Made by a program: the position numbers and the translations under genes
Notes under the pieces: model-generated
Told to the model about the DNA's origin: nothing
The model's input: only the letters and a program-made list of their open reading frames with translations
The model's database searches: none
Part shown: piece by piece, positions 27,353 through 40,092 of the stretch
Layout of the letters: every line of letters begins with the position of its first letter
Numbering within the stretch: the first letter of the stretch is position 1
Assembly: GCA_902530595.1 (NCBI GenBank)
Contig: CACAAX010000010.1
Coordinates: 1-55,024, forward strand
Reading direction: 5' to 3'
Length of the DNA: 55,024 nt
From: an uncultured Alphaproteobacteria bacterium
Lineage (GTDB): Bacteria; Pseudomonadota; Alphaproteobacteria; Rhodobacterales; Rhodobacteraceae

Positions 27353-28891
27353 ATGAATATTCAAGCATCTGAGATTTCAAAGATCTTAAAAGAACAGATA
27401 AAAAATTTTGGTGATGACACGGAAGTAGCAGAGGTTGGAAAAGTATTATCTGTTGGTGATGGGATAGCGCGTGTATACGGTTTAGACAAAGTGCAAGCTG
27501 GTGAGATGGTTGAGTTCCCAGGAGGTACAATGGGAATGGCTCTAAACTTAGAGATAGACAATGTCGGCGTGGTTATATTTGGGTCAGACAGAGATATAAA
27601 AGAAGGGGATCTTGTAAAGAGAACTAGCTCGATTGTGGATGTTCCTGTAGGGATGGAATTGTTAGGGAGAGTTGTTGACGGACTAGGTAATCCGGTTGAC
27701 GGGAAAGGACCTATAAAATCGAAAACAAGATCAGTCGCCGATGTAAAAGCTCCAGGAATCATTCCACGAAAATCTGTGCATGAACCCATGGCCACTGGGC
27801 TGAAGTCCGTTGACTCTCTGATTCCTATAGGTAGGGGGCAGAGAGAGTTAATAATAGGAGACAGACAGACCGGTAAAACCGCAGTTGCAATTGATGCTAT
27901 ATTGAACCAAAAAAGCTACAATGATGCGGCTGGATCTGACGAGAGTAAAAAATTATATTGCGTTTATGTGGCAATAGGGCAAAAGCGATCAACAGTGGCT
28001 CAACTAGTAAAAAAATTAGAAGAAACAGGGGCTATTGAGTATTCCATTGTGGTTGCAGCGACGGCTTCCGACCCAGCGCCGATGCAATTTTTAGCGCCTT
28101 ACTCGGCAACGGCTATGGCAGAGTATTTTCGTGATAATGGCAAACATGCACTTATTATATATGACGATCTTTCAAAGCAAGCCGTTGCATACAGACAAAT
28201 GTCGCTTCTTCTTAGAAGACCACCTGGGAGAGAAGCTTATCCTGGAGACGTATTCTACTTACACTCGCGTTTACTTGAAAGATCTGCAAAGCTGAACGAA
28301 GATAATGGATCGGGATCATTAACGGCTTTACCGATAATCGAGACTCAAGGAGGAGATGTGTCCGCATTTATTCCTACAAATGTTATCTCTATCACAGACG
28401 GCCAAATATTTTTGGAAACAGAATTATTTTATCAAGGTATCCGTCCCGCCGTTAATACAGGGCTGTCGGTTTCTAGAGTTGGATCTTCGGCGCAAACCAA
28501 GTCAATGAAATCAGTAGCTGGCTCTATTAAGCTCGAGCTAGCACAGTATAGAGAGATGGCAGCTTTCGCTCAATTTGGGTCTGATTTAGACGCAAGCACA
28601 CAGGCACTACTAAATAGAGGAGCGAGGTTAACAGAACTACTAAAGCAGCCTCAATACTCGCCCTTAACAAATGCAGAGCAAGTTATTGTAATTTATGCAG
28701 GAACAAAAGGTTATTTAGATAAAACACCTGTTAGTGAAGTTACAAGTTTCGAGAAAAATCTTGTGAATTATCTAAGGTCTGAGGGCAAAGCTGTGGTAGA
28801 TGAGCTGAGAAGTAACGACCAAAAAGTAGAAGGTGAAATTGAAAGCAAAATCAAATCACTTTTAGATAATTTTTTAAATACACAGATTTAG
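27353..28891 (+). CDS. atpA: ATP synthase F1 subunit alpha
   Basis: Non-catalytic nucleotide-binding subunit of the F1 hexamer. From the ATG at 27353 the P-loop GDRQTGKT falls at residues 169-176, with Lys175 numbered as in E. coli, which supports this start over TTG 27344. GAGG lies nine bases upstream, across the atpH stop. About 512 residues. It ends 14 bases before atpG. Confidence 0.97.
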   Translation: MNIQASEISKILKEQIKNFGDDTEVAEVGKVLSVGDGIARVYGLDKVQAGEMVEFPGGTMGMALNLEIDNVGVVIFGSDRDIKEGDLVKRTSSIVDVPVGMELLGRVVDGLGNPVDGKGPIKSKTRSVADVKAPGIIPRKSVHEPMATGLKSVDSLIPIGRGQRELIIGDRQTGKTAVAIDAILNQKSYNDAAGSDESKKLYCVYVAIGQKRSTVAQLVKKLEETGAIEYSIVVAATASDPAPMQFLAPYSATAMAEYFRDNGKHALIIYDDLSKQAVAYRQMSLLLRRPPGREAYPGDVFYLHSRLLERSAKLNEDNGSGSLTALPIIETQGGDVSAFIPTNVISITDGQIFLETELFYQGIRPAVNTGLSVSRVGSSAQTKSMKSVAGSIKLELAQYREMAAFAQFGSDLDASTQALLNRGARLTELLKQPQYSPLTNAEQVIVIYAGTKGYLDKTPVSEVTSFEKNLVNYLRSEGKAVVDELRSNDQKVEGEIESKIKSLLDNFLNTQI

Positions 28892-28905
28892 TAAAAAATA
28901 AAGAA

Positions 28906-31228
<2,323 letters not shown>

Positions 31229-31247
31229 CCGACTAAAGGTAATTGGA

Positions 31248-31643
31248 ATGACAAATAAATTCGATCTCACTATAATATCGGCAGAAAGTAAAGTTTTTGA
31301 AGGCAAAGTGGAAAATATTTTAGTGCCAGGAATGGTTGGCGACTTTTTAGTGTTGGCAAATCATGCCCCTTGCATTAGTAGTATACGTCCTGGATTTTTG
31401 GAATTTTCTGAGGGAACAAGCGATAAACAAAAATATTTTGTTTCTGGAGGCATCATAGAGGTTATTAATAACATGGTCTCAGTACTAGTAGACTCTGCCG
31501 TTTCAGGTGAAAAAATTGTAAAGGAAGATATAACTAATCTTATTTCTGAAGTTGATGAAAGATTATCTGCTGCAGATACTATTAATAAAGACGATTTGGG
31601 ACTAAGGAAAAATGACCTTGAAGAGGCATTAAAACAAGCCTAA
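31248..31643 (+). CDS. atpC: ATP synthase F1 subunit epsilon
   Basis: Subunit at the foot of the rotor that can inhibit hydrolysis. The N-terminal beta sandwich is recognisable by LTIISAESKVFEGKVENILVP-type sequence with GDFLVLANHAP. A helical hairpin at about residues 85-130 follows. Length is 131 residues. It is the last gene of the F1 operon; 37 bases separate it from the transporter gene, so read-through is possible. Confidence 0.94.
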   Translation: MTNKFDLTIISAESKVFEGKVENILVPGMVGDFLVLANHAPCISSIRPGFLEFSEGTSDKQKYFVSGGIIEVINNMVSVLVDSAVSGEKIVKEDITNLISEVDERLSAADTINKDDLGLRKNDLEEALKQA

Positions 31644-31680
31644 ATTTTTAAACTCATTATAAGGAAAATGAGAACCATAC

Positions 31681-32880
31681 TTGTTTAAAGATATACGAAT
31701 TGCGCTCATTTTCGGTGTCGTATTACTCGATATTATAGGCATTGGAGTTATATTTCCTATTATACCGGATCTATTGAAAGAAGTCGGTATAGATAAAACT
31801 TCTAGTGCCGCTTTTTGGGGAGGTCTTTTATCCTCGTCCTATGCTTTTATGCAATTTGTTTTTTCACCAACAATTGGGACATTATCAGATATTTTTGGCA
31901 GACGCCCTGTTTTACTCATAGCATCACTATTGTTAGGAATCGATTATTTGCTAATGGGATTTGCTGAAAATATTTTGATACTGTTTATTGGTAGAATTAT
32001 TGGCGGTCTAGCGGGAGGAACTATAGCTACAGGTACTGCTTACCTGGCAGATATCTCAGATACCAAAGATAAAAAAAAGAACTTCGCTATCATAGGAGCG
32101 GCCTTCGGACTAGGTTTTATATTAGGACCAATTATAGGGGGATTGATGGGTGAGATTAGTGTAAGGGCCCCATTTTTCCTATCAGCGCTTTTATCTTTTC
32201 TAAACTTTTTTCTATGTTTATTCCTACTTCCAGAAACCCTTAAGCTAGGGACAAAAAATAAGTTCAGGATCAAAAAGCTTAATCCATTCTTTAATTTGTC
32301 TTATGTAATTAAAATACCTCTATTTAAAGGTTTATTTTTTTGCTTCTTTCTTATCGCTTTCGCAAACACAGTTTATCCTGCGATATGGAGTTTTTGGGGA
32401 AGAGAAGTTTTCGGATGGTCTTCAGGAATGATTGGGTTTACTTTAGCATGCTACGGCTTCTTACTTTTTATAGTTCAAGCATTTGTAATTCGATTAAAGT
32501 TTTTTGATAAGCTTTCAACAAAAAACTTAACGCTTTTTTCTTTAACCTGCGGAATTGTAGCACTAGTTTCATTCGGTCTTGTGCGAGTGGAGATTCTAGT
32601 TTTTGTCATAATACCCGTTGCGGCTTTATCGGAAATGGTTAATCCAACTTTAAAAGCGTTTATGTCAAATCAAATATCTGAAAAAGATCAAGGTATTCTA
32701 CAAGGAGTTTTAAATAGTATAGTTGGATTTACTTCGATTATCGGACCAATATCCATGAGCTACATTTTTAGCATTGGAGCTTCAAAGAATTCACTTATTT
32801 ATAATCCAGGCGCGCCATTTTTGTTCGCAGGATGTTTATTTTTTGCTTCTCTGATCTTAATAAGGCGATTTCTGACTTAA
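31681..32880 (+). CDS. MFS transporter, TetA/TCR-like
   Basis: Twelve-segment major facilitator transporter of the drug:H+ antiporter-1 group. The opening LLDIIGIGVIFPIIPDLL in segment 1, and GTLSDIFGRRPVLL, the motif A of the loop between segments 2 and 3, resemble TetA-type proteins. About 399 residues. The start is TTG at 31681, because the nearby ATG at 31669 is in another frame and stops early; the ribosome site is weak (GAGA seven bases upstream). The substrate is unknown, and in such a setting it need not be an antibiotic. It converges with prs with ten bases between stops. Confidence 0.85.
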   Translation: MFKDIRIALIFGVVLLDIIGIGVIFPIIPDLLKEVGIDKTSSAAFWGGLLSSSYAFMQFVFSPTIGTLSDIFGRRPVLLIASLLLGIDYLLMGFAENILILFIGRIIGGLAGGTIATGTAYLADISDTKDKKKNFAIIGAAFGLGFILGPIIGGLMGEISVRAPFFLSALLSFLNFFLCLFLLPETLKLGTKNKFRIKKLNPFFNLSYVIKIPLFKGLFFCFFLIAFANTVYPAIWSFWGREVFGWSSGMIGFTLACYGFLLFIVQAFVIRLKFFDKLSTKNLTLFSLTCGIVALVSFGLVRVEILVFVIIPVAALSEMVNPTLKAFMSNQISEKDQGILQGVLNSIVGFTSIIGPISMSYIFSIGASKNSLIYNPGAPFLFAGCLFFASLILIRRFLT

Positions 32881-32890
32881 ATATTTTGAC

Positions 32891-33904
32891 TCAGTTTGAA
32901 TATAGACCTTCATAGATAGGTTTTAAAGACTCTTCACTAAATAGCGACGAGACTGAACTTTCGTTAGATATATTTAACATAGCATGAGCCAAGAGAGGCG
33001 CAGCAGTAATTATACGGATTTTGGGGCATCTCATCACAATTTCAGTTGGTTCAATAGTATCAGTTATAACCATAGAGCTGAGGTTGGAATTAGAAATTCT
33101 TTTTATTGCTTCTCCAGAGAGAACTCCGTGAGTAATATATGCATGCACTTCTTTAGCGCCTTTTTCTATGAGAAGTTCAGCAGATTTAATCAAAGTTCCG
33201 GCTGTATCACAAATATCATCAACTAGGATGCAGGTTTTATCTGAAACGTCCCCAATAATAGTCATGGAGTTAATTTCTCCAGGAGCACTTCTTCTTTTAT
33301 CCACCACCGCTAAATCTACGTCAATTTTTTCAGCAAGTTCTCTTGCACGCGATACTCCTCCAACATCAGGTGAAACTATTGTGATATTTTTATTTTTTGC
33401 GAAGTTATGTCTTATATCAATCGCGAATATAGGTGATGCATAGAGATTATCCACTGGAATATCGAAGAATCCTTGAATTTGGGCGGCATGCAAATCTAAC
33501 GTAAGTACTCTATTTATACCTGCTTGTGCAAGCAAATTGGCCACTAATTTTGCACTAATTGGGGTTCTGGCTTTTGTCCTTCTATCTTGTCTCGCGTAAC
33601 CAAAATATGGGATTATTGCTGTAACTCTACTTGCACTAGATCTCTTAAGCGCATCGGCAATTATAAGTAGTTCCATTAGATTATCGTTTGCAGGATTCGA
33701 AGTTGATTGAACTATGAACATATCCTCGCCACGAACATTCTCGAAAACTTCTACAAAGACTTCCTGGTCGCTAAACCGTTCTACACGAGCTTTTACGGGC
33801 TTAACTTTTGCACCAAACAACAAACCAATTCTCTTGCAAATGCTTTTTGCCAGTGAGAGATTTGAATTCCCAGATATAAGTTTTAGTTTGCCGTTTGAGA
33901 TCAT
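32891..33904 (-). CDS. prs: Ribose-phosphate pyrophosphokinase
   Basis: Makes PRPP from ribose 5-phosphate and ATP for nucleotide, histidine and tryptophan synthesis. The PRPP-binding [10 protein letters not shown], the FSDQEVFVE segment and YFGYARQDR are diagnostic. At 337 residues it is about 20-25 longer than the E. coli enzyme, a length I associate with Rhodobacterales homologues. A 111-base gap separates it from the upstream cysteine-cluster gene, so it probably has its own promoter there. Confidence 0.95.
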   Translation of the reverse strand: MISNGKLKLISGNSNLSLAKSICKRIGLLFGAKVKPVKARVERFSDQEVFVEVFENVRGEDMFIVQSTSNPANDNLMELLIIADALKRSSASRVTAIIPYFGYARQDRRTKARTPISAKLVANLLAQAGINRVLTLDLHAAQIQGFFDIPVDNLYASPIFAIDIRHNFAKNKNITIVSPDVGGVSRARELAEKIDVDLAVVDKRRSAPGEINSMTIIGDVSDKTCILVDDICDTAGTLIKSAELLIEKGAKEVHAYITHGVLSGEAIKRISNSNLSSMVITDTIEPTEIVMRCPKIRIITAAPLLAHAMLNISNESSVSSLFSEESLKPIYEGLYSN

Positions 33905-34015
33905 TATTTGCGACTCTTTTTTATGGATTAATCCTATACGTTTTTCATATTTATGAAAGAAAAAGGATAACTCTTCTTTCGTCTTTTTTATAAATTTTTT
34001 GAGGTTTATTTATCC

Positions 34016-34468
34016 TCATTTCCCTGTAATTTCTGCCACGATATGATCTTCATAATTTTCTTTGTCAATTGACGTTTCAGAAACACAGTATTTTTGAATT
34101 GATTGATTTGTCCTATGGACACTCTCTTGGTCTTTACTTAATAGATGGTGCCATTGGGGCAAAGGTTTTCCTTCACCTATCAATCTATAACTACAACTCG
34201 AAGGGAGAAACCTAGAATTTTTGTGTAAATTGTCTTTAGTGAGTTTTAAGCAGCCTTTAACATTTTTTTCTCTATTCGAGTAATCACTACATCTACAGCT
34301 ATCAAGTTCAAGCTTTGAGCATGAAATATTGGTGATAAAAAGTTTCTTCTTATTAACTATCTTCAATAGACAGCACTTAGCGCAGCCGTCACATAAGGCT
34401 TCCCATTCATCTTGACTTAACTGATTAAGAGTATACTTCTCCCAGAATAATTTTCTTACCTCAGTCAT
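34016..34468 (-). CDS. YcgN/UPF0260-type cysteine-cluster protein
   Basis: Small protein of the UPF0260 (YkgJ-like cysteine cluster) family. The N-terminus FWEKYTLNQLSQDEWEALC followed by CDGCAKCCLLK is characteristic. Ten cysteines occur in 150 residues: 26, 29, 32, 33, 50, 58, 60, 73, 92 and 128. A metal or iron-sulfur site is likely but unproven. It overlaps ribF by eight bases at its start and so is probably translated from the same message. No enzymatic function is established for the family as far as I know. Confidence 0.8.
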   Translation of the reverse strand: MTEVRKLFWEKYTLNQLSQDEWEALCDGCAKCCLLKIVNKKKLFITNISCSKLELDSCRCSDYSNREKNVKGCLKLTKDNLHKNSRFLPSSCSYRLIGEGKPLPQWHHLLSKDQESVHRTNQSIQKYCVSETSIDKENYEDHIVAEITGK

Positions 34469-35393
34469 CAGCTAGAACGTTTTCTATAGTTTTACAATCT
34501 GATTTCATCTGTAAAATCAATTCTTTTTCAGAGTTAAACTTTAACTCGGGTCTTATAAATTTAACCAATGAAATAGAAACATTTTCTCCATATAAATTTT
34601 CATCGAAGTCAAATATGAAAACCTCAATATTTGGCTCATAGTCCCCATAGGTTGGTCTTGATCCTATTGATGCTGCTCCCTTATAAGTTCTTTTCTTATC
34701 ATGAGTTAAAATTTTAATGAATACTGCATAGACCCCATGTTTGGGGACAATCGTATTTCTTAACCCAATATTTATTGTTGGAAACCCGAGTTGTCGGCCT
34801 CTCTGGAACCCCTTTTCTACTATTCCCTCAATTTCATAATAACGAGACAGCATTTTAGTGACTTCATTAACAAAGCCTTTGGCCAGTTTTTCCCGTAATG
34901 AGCTTGAAGATACAACTTTACCTTCAATCATAAATGGATTAGCAATATGCAGGTCGAACTTGTTTTTTTCCCGGTAGATCTTCAATAACTTAACGGAACC
35001 CTCTCTATTCTTTCCAAATCTAAAATCTGGACCAACCACAATATTTTTTACATTTAGTCTTTCTAGTAGCACAGTCTCTATGAAATCTCTTGGAGATAAG
35101 TTTGCTAATGAAGAATCGAAAGGCAGTTCAAAAAGAGCATCGATCCCAAAAGAGTCCAAAAATCTTTTACGAGTTTCCGATTTCATTAGCCTAAATATAG
35201 GCTGATTTTTTTGAAAATATTGTCTGGGGTGAGGTTCAAATGTAACTACGCCTACAGAAGAATTATTACTTTTTTCCCTTGCAATCTCAATAACTGACTG
35301 GTGGCCCAAATGCATGCCGTCAAAGTTACCTATAGCCACAGAGTAGCCCCCCTCCTCTTTTGGAATATTTTCTATGCTCTTAAAAACCAACAT
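34461..35393 (-). CDS. ribF: Bifunctional riboflavin kinase/FAD synthetase
   Basis: Converts riboflavin to FMN and FMN to FAD. The N-terminal nucleotidyltransferase domain has GNFDGMHLGH at residues 22-31, the HxGH-type motif. The C-terminal kinase domain has GFQRGRQLGFPTINI. The 310 residues are standard for the fused enzyme. No FMN riboswitch is visible in the few bases before it. It follows the MaoC gene by eight bases in a minus-strand operon. Confidence 0.95.
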   Translation of the reverse strand: MLVFKSIENIPKEEGGYSVAIGNFDGMHLGHQSVIEIAREKSNNSSVGVVTFEPHPRQYFQKNQPIFRLMKSETRKRFLDSFGIDALFELPFDSSLANLSPRDFIETVLLERLNVKNIVVGPDFRFGKNREGSVKLLKIYREKNKFDLHIANPFMIEGKVVSSSSLREKLAKGFVNEVTKMLSRYYEIEGIVEKGFQRGRQLGFPTINIGLRNTIVPKHGVYAVFIKILTHDKKRTYKGAASIGSRPTYGDYEPNIEVFIFDFDENLYGENVSISLVKFIRPELKFNSEKELILQMKSDCKTIENVLADD

Positions 35394-35401
35394 GATGCTT
35401 C

Positions 35402-35845
35402 CTAGTCAAATTTTCTACTGGGGGCTAGGACAATTGCTTCTCCTGCTAACACTATCTTTCCACCTACTTCACACTTACAGTCTAATGTAACACGTCGATT
35501 TGAGTATTCTATATGAGTTACTAATACCGTGGTTGTGATTAATTGACCAGGGAGTACCGGTCTGATGAATTTCAATGTTTGACTCAAATAAACGCTTCCG
35601 TGTCCAGGCAACTGCTCTGCAATGACCGCCGAAATCAAGCTTGCAGTGAGCATACCGTGCGCAATTCTTCTTCCAAATATTGTTTGCTGAGCATATTCTT
35701 GATCTAAGTGCACTGGATTTTGGTCACCAGAGACTTTTGAAAATAGTAGGATATCATTCTGTGTTATTTTACGTTCAAGCATTCTGCTCATTCCTATTTC
35801 CAAATCCTCTACACATATTGTTCCTTTTTGTATACTGTTTTTCAT
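35402..35845 (-). CDS. MaoC-family (R)-enoyl-CoA hydratase-like protein
   Basis: Single hot-dog-fold protein of the hydratase-2 type. The catalytic pair is expected at Asp41 and His46 in SGDQNPVHLD, followed by FGRRIAHGML. At 147 residues it resembles PhaJ-like (R)-specific enoyl-CoA hydratases. The substrate chain length is not predictable. It is clustered with ribF and the HAD gene upstream of groESL, a gene order I recognise from Rhodobacterales; no fatty-acid genes are next to it. Confidence 0.88.
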   Translation of the reverse strand: MKNSIQKGTICVEDLEIGMSRMLERKITQNDILLFSKVSGDQNPVHLDQEYAQQTIFGRRIAHGMLTASLISAVIAEQLPGHGSVYLSQTLKFIRPVLPGQLITTTVLVTHIEYSNRRVTLDCKCEVGGKIVLAGEAIVLAPSRKFD

Positions 35846-35898
35846 AATATATTTGGGGAAAAGAGTGCTAAATGATTAAAAAAAGTAGACGTGATTTT

Positions 35899-36783
35899 TT
35901 ATCGGAAAAATTTAATGGCATAGTCTACGTGTACTTTATTGGCTTCTATGGTTTGATTTAATTTTCTTTCGTCAAGGATGGTGTTATTTCTTTTCTCAAT
36001 CAAATGCTTTTTTTTCAACAGCCCTCCGACTACTAGAAGTGAGTCAAGTTTTTCATTGTTAGCACCTCTTATATCTGTTGTTAGTCCATCTCCTATACAC
36101 AGGATTGACTTCGCTTTAGAATCACTAAATTTATTCAAAAAAGAATAGACCTCTTGATAAATATTTTTATGTGGTTTACCGAAATAAATTACTTTCCCTC
36201 CCATTTCCTCATACATTGATGCGATTGAGCCAGCACACATTTCTCTTTTATCACCAACATCGACTACCAAATCAGGATTTGCACACAATAGTGTCAAGTC
36301 TTTATCTATCCCGATCTTGAGTGTATTTCCATAGTCAGAGAGTTGGTCTTTTGATGGATCAAATGGTTCGGTGCAAACAATTAAATCAGCATGTGTAATA
36401 TTATCTATTTCAATTGAGATTTTTTTTTTATGAATCATATCTTTGTAAATACTATGATGCCGTTTCCCCCCTATGTGAAAAATACTCAACTGATTTCCAG
36501 AAATATTATTTATGTAATTTGAGGTAAGCTCTCCAGACGTTAAAAGCATATCATAGTGGGTTTCTTTGATACCAAGTTTTGCTATTTGATACTCGACGTT
36601 TGCAATTGGCCTGGGGGCATTCGTGACCAATACTATTTTGCCATTTGAGGATTTGAATTTCTCAAGAGCCTTAAGAGCTTCTGGAAAGCTTTCGACACCG
36701 TTATGCAAACACCCCCATAAGTCGCAAATGACCGCATTATATTTGTTTGATATCTCGGAAAAGTTTGCGATTACATTTGTCAA
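35899..36783 (-). CDS. HAD-IIA-like hydrolase, TIGR01459 type
   Basis: HAD-superfamily protein of the NagD/IIA group. Motif I reads ICDLWGCLHNG, so the usual second aspartate of DxD is Trp, as I remember for the TIGR01459 subfamily. Motif II is LVTNAPRP and the late motif is CIGDGLTTDIRG. I start it at the TTG at 36783, giving about 294 residues and an opening that matches family proteins; the frame stays open to 36921 but that extension is low-complexity and hydrophobic and overlaps likely promoter DNA. The substrate is unknown. It is divergent from groES. Confidence 0.8.
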   Translation of the reverse strand: MTNVIANFSEISNKYNAVICDLWGCLHNGVESFPEALKALEKFKSSNGKIVLVTNAPRPIANVEYQIAKLGIKETHYDMLLTSGELTSNYINNISGNQLSIFHIGGKRHHSIYKDMIHKKKISIEIDNITHADLIVCTEPFDPSKDQLSDYGNTLKIGIDKDLTLLCANPDLVVDVGDKREMCAGSIASMYEEMGGKVIYFGKPHKNIYQEVYSFLNKFSDSKAKSILCIGDGLTTDIRGANNEKLDSLLVVGGLLKKKHLIEKRNNTILDERKLNQTIEANKVHVDYAIKFFR

Positions 36784-36914
36784 AAGAATTAAATATCCAA
36801 ATAATTTTTCAATTTTCGTGTTTTGAGGTGATAAAATATAAAAATAAAAAATGCAAGAACCTCGATTATATAAAATTTTTTTAAAAAAAAATTGAAAAAA
36901 ATTGATGAGAGATA

Positions 36915-36942
36915 TTGACAAGCAAAAATTCTTGCATAAATA
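36915..36942 (+). promoter_or_regulatory. Candidate groESL promoter
   Basis: A perfect -35 hexamer TTGACA at 36915-36920 is followed after 16 bases by TAAATA at 36937-36942, a weak -10. It lies about 75 bases upstream of the groES ATG. I find no CIRCE element (the HrcA operator) in this 234-base gap and no clear RpoH-type pair, so heat control, if present, may act through RpoH variants or the leader RNA. Confidence 0.45.
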
Positions 36943-36955
36943 AGATCGCTAGGTG

Positions 36956-36978
36956 GGGAAGTCTCTTCCCAAGAGACT
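36956..36978 (+). promoter_or_regulatory. Overlapping alternative hairpins in the groES leader
   Basis: AGTCTCTT (36960-36967) and AAGAGACT (36971-36978) form a perfect 8-bp stem with loop CCC. Overlapping it, GGGAAG (36956-36961) and CTTCCC (36965-36970) form a perfect 6-bp stem with loop TCT; the two cannot exist together. CTCTTC at 36963-36968 can also pair with the groES ribosome site GAGGAG at 37005-37010, with one G-U. This suggests a switchable 5' leader. The pairings are read from the sequence; regulation is inference. Confidence 0.5.
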
Positions 36979-37017
36979 ATAACCTTTGATTTATATTTTT
37001 ATATGAGGAGATTCTTA

Positions 37018-37305
37018 ATGGCTTTTAAACCTTTGCACGACCGTGTTGTGGTTCGTAGAGTTGATAGTGAAGATAAAACATCTGGTGGACTGATAATTCC
37101 TGACTCAGCACAAGAGAAACCAGCAGAAGGCGAAGTTGTTTCGGTTGGGGCTGGTGCGAGAGATGATGCCGGTAAGTTGATACCAATGGAATTAAAATCA
37201 GGCGACAAGATTTTATTCGGCAAATGGTCTGGAACTGAAGTAAAAATTGATGGTGAGGAATTACTCATCATGAAAGAAAGCGACATATTGGGTATAATTT
37301 CCTAA
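37018..37305 (+). CDS. groES: Co-chaperonin GroES
   Basis: Heptameric lid of the GroEL chamber. [12 protein letters not shown] at the N-terminus and the mobile loop around [12 protein letters not shown] are diagnostic. It has 95 residues from the ATG at 37018, with GAGGAG at 37005-37010. An in-frame ATG at 37003 overlaps that ribosome site and is rejected. The 234-base gap before it holds the candidate promoter and leader structures. groEL follows after 35 bases. Confidence 0.97.
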   Translation: MAFKPLHDRVVVRRVDSEDKTSGGLIIPDSAQEKPAEGEVVSVGAGARDDAGKLIPMELKSGDKILFGKWSGTEVKIDGEELLIMKESDILGIIS

Positions 37306-37325
37306 GAATTTTTTAATAACACTAA

Positions 37326-38996
<1,671 letters not shown>

Positions 38997-39022
38997 GCCT
39001 TGAAGTGTACGATTTGATTTCT

Positions 39023-39052
39023 AAAAAAGGGGGGGTTCAACTCCCCTTTTTT
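39023..39052. terminator. Bidirectional intrinsic terminator between groEL and purK
   Basis: An A6-G4 arm starting at 39023 pairs with a C4-T6 arm ending at 39052, extended inward by one G-U and one G-C pair, around a six-base loop. It is followed by more T on the plus strand and by the complementary T6 on the minus strand. It should therefore end both groEL and purK transcripts. The purK stop codon (39037-39039) lies in the loop, so half the hairpin is purK coding sequence (Ile-Lys-Lys-Lys-Gly-Ser). Confidence 0.85.
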
Positions 39053-40092
39053 TTAATTAAATTAATATGACCCATTTTTCTTCCAGGACGAGATTCTTTC
39101 TTTCCATAAAGATAGACTTTTGCTAACTCATTTTTTACGAGATTACTAGTCACTTTTCCAATTAAGTTATACATGATAATGTCGGAATGCCTCTCGGTTG
39201 ATAGCAGAGGCAAGTCCATAATTGCTCTGATGTGTTGCTGGAACTGGCTAGAGTAGCTCCCGTCCATTGTCCAATGCCCAGAGTTATGTACTCTTGGAGC
39301 AATTTCGTTAACATAAAGCTCAGAGTCTTTTAAAAAAAATTCTACCCCCATAACTCCGATATAGTCTAGATCGGCTACAATTTTTCTTGCAATGGTAATA
39401 GCGGCATTTTTAAGCGCTTCACTGGTTGGGGAGGGTAAAGTCGTGGTTGCCAGAATTCCACTTTCATGTACATTTTCTCCTGGTTCAAAAGTCTTAATAT
39501 TACCCTTTTTATCCCGGACTATTATTACAGATAATTCTCTATCGAAACTAATAACTTCCTCAGCTATAGATGGAAAAAGTTTTTTGCCGAGAAAATGATT
39601 GTTAATATCATCTAGTGTTTTGACTAATATTTGTCCCTTCCCGTCGTAACCTAGCCTACGTGTCTTGATAAGAATTGGTTTCTTTAGTCTAGTAAATAGC
39701 TTTTCAATTTCAGAAACTTCATCAATTCTATAAAATTGCGTAGTTTTAATACCTAACGAATTAAGATAACTTTTTTCAGTTAAGCGGTCCTGAGAGATTT
39801 TAAGGGCTTTTACAGAAGGCCTTATGTTCTCACGTAGGTCTAATTCTTCTAATGCTTTTGTGTCTATGTTTTCAAATTCATAGGTTAGAACGTCTACATT
39901 TTTTGCAAAAGCGACTAGGTTTTTATAGTCATCATATTTACCAAATACTATTTTGTTAGCCACTTGTGCCGCAGGACAGTCTGAATCAGGACAATATATA
40001 TTTACATTAAAACCTAAGTCGGCTGCAGCAGTAGCAAGCATTTTTGCTAATTGCCCTCCACCAAGAATTCCGATGGTCTTATTCAGGCTCAT
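39037..40092 (-). CDS. purK: N5-carboxyaminoimidazole ribonucleotide synthase
   Basis: ATP-grasp enzyme converting AIR, bicarbonate and ATP to N5-CAIR in purine synthesis. The N-terminal GILGGGQLAKML, TYEFENID and the ATP-grasp run KTRRLGYDGKGQ are diagnostic. Length is 351 residues. It overlaps the purE gene by 14 bases, a purEK operon in the usual order. Its last codons are inside the shared terminator with groEL. Confidence 0.95.
   Translation of the reverse strand: MSLNKTIGILGGGQLAKMLATAAADLGFNVNIYCPDSDCPAAQVANKIVFGKYDDYKNLVAFAKNVDVLTYEFENIDTKALEELDLRENIRPSVKALKISQDRLTEKSYLNSLGIKTTQFYRIDEVSEIEKLFTRLKKPILIKTRRLGYDGKGQILVKTLDDINNHFLGKKLFPSIAEEVISFDRELSVIIVRDKKGNIKTFEPGENVHESGILATTTLPSPTSEALKNAAITIARKIVADLDYIGVMGVEFFLKDSELYVNEIAPRVHNSGHWTMDGSYSSQFQQHIRAIMDLPLLSTERHSDIIMYNLIGKVTSNLVKNELAKVYLYGKKESRPGRKMGHINLIKKKGS

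Noticed and set aside
31681-32880. TetA-like transporter as an acquired antibiotic-resistance gene.
   Set aside because: No regulator, mobile element or composition shift accompanies it; similar MFS proteins are common chromosomal genes.
33955-33980. Inverted repeat GAAAGAA/TTCTTTC followed by T-rich sequence upstream of prs.
   Set aside because: As a terminator it would act on the plus strand, where no gene ends; both flanking genes are on the minus strand.
35862-35870. GAGTGCTAA, one half of a CIRCE element, upstream of the MaoC gene.
   Set aside because: The required opposite half nine bases away is missing and the site is 1.1 kb from groES on the other side of the HAD gene.
36784-36921. 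N-terminal hydrophobic extension of the HAD gene reading up to 36921.
   Set aside because: It is low-complexity AT-rich sequence overlapping the groESL promoter region, and the family's usual N-terminus begins at the TTG at 36783.
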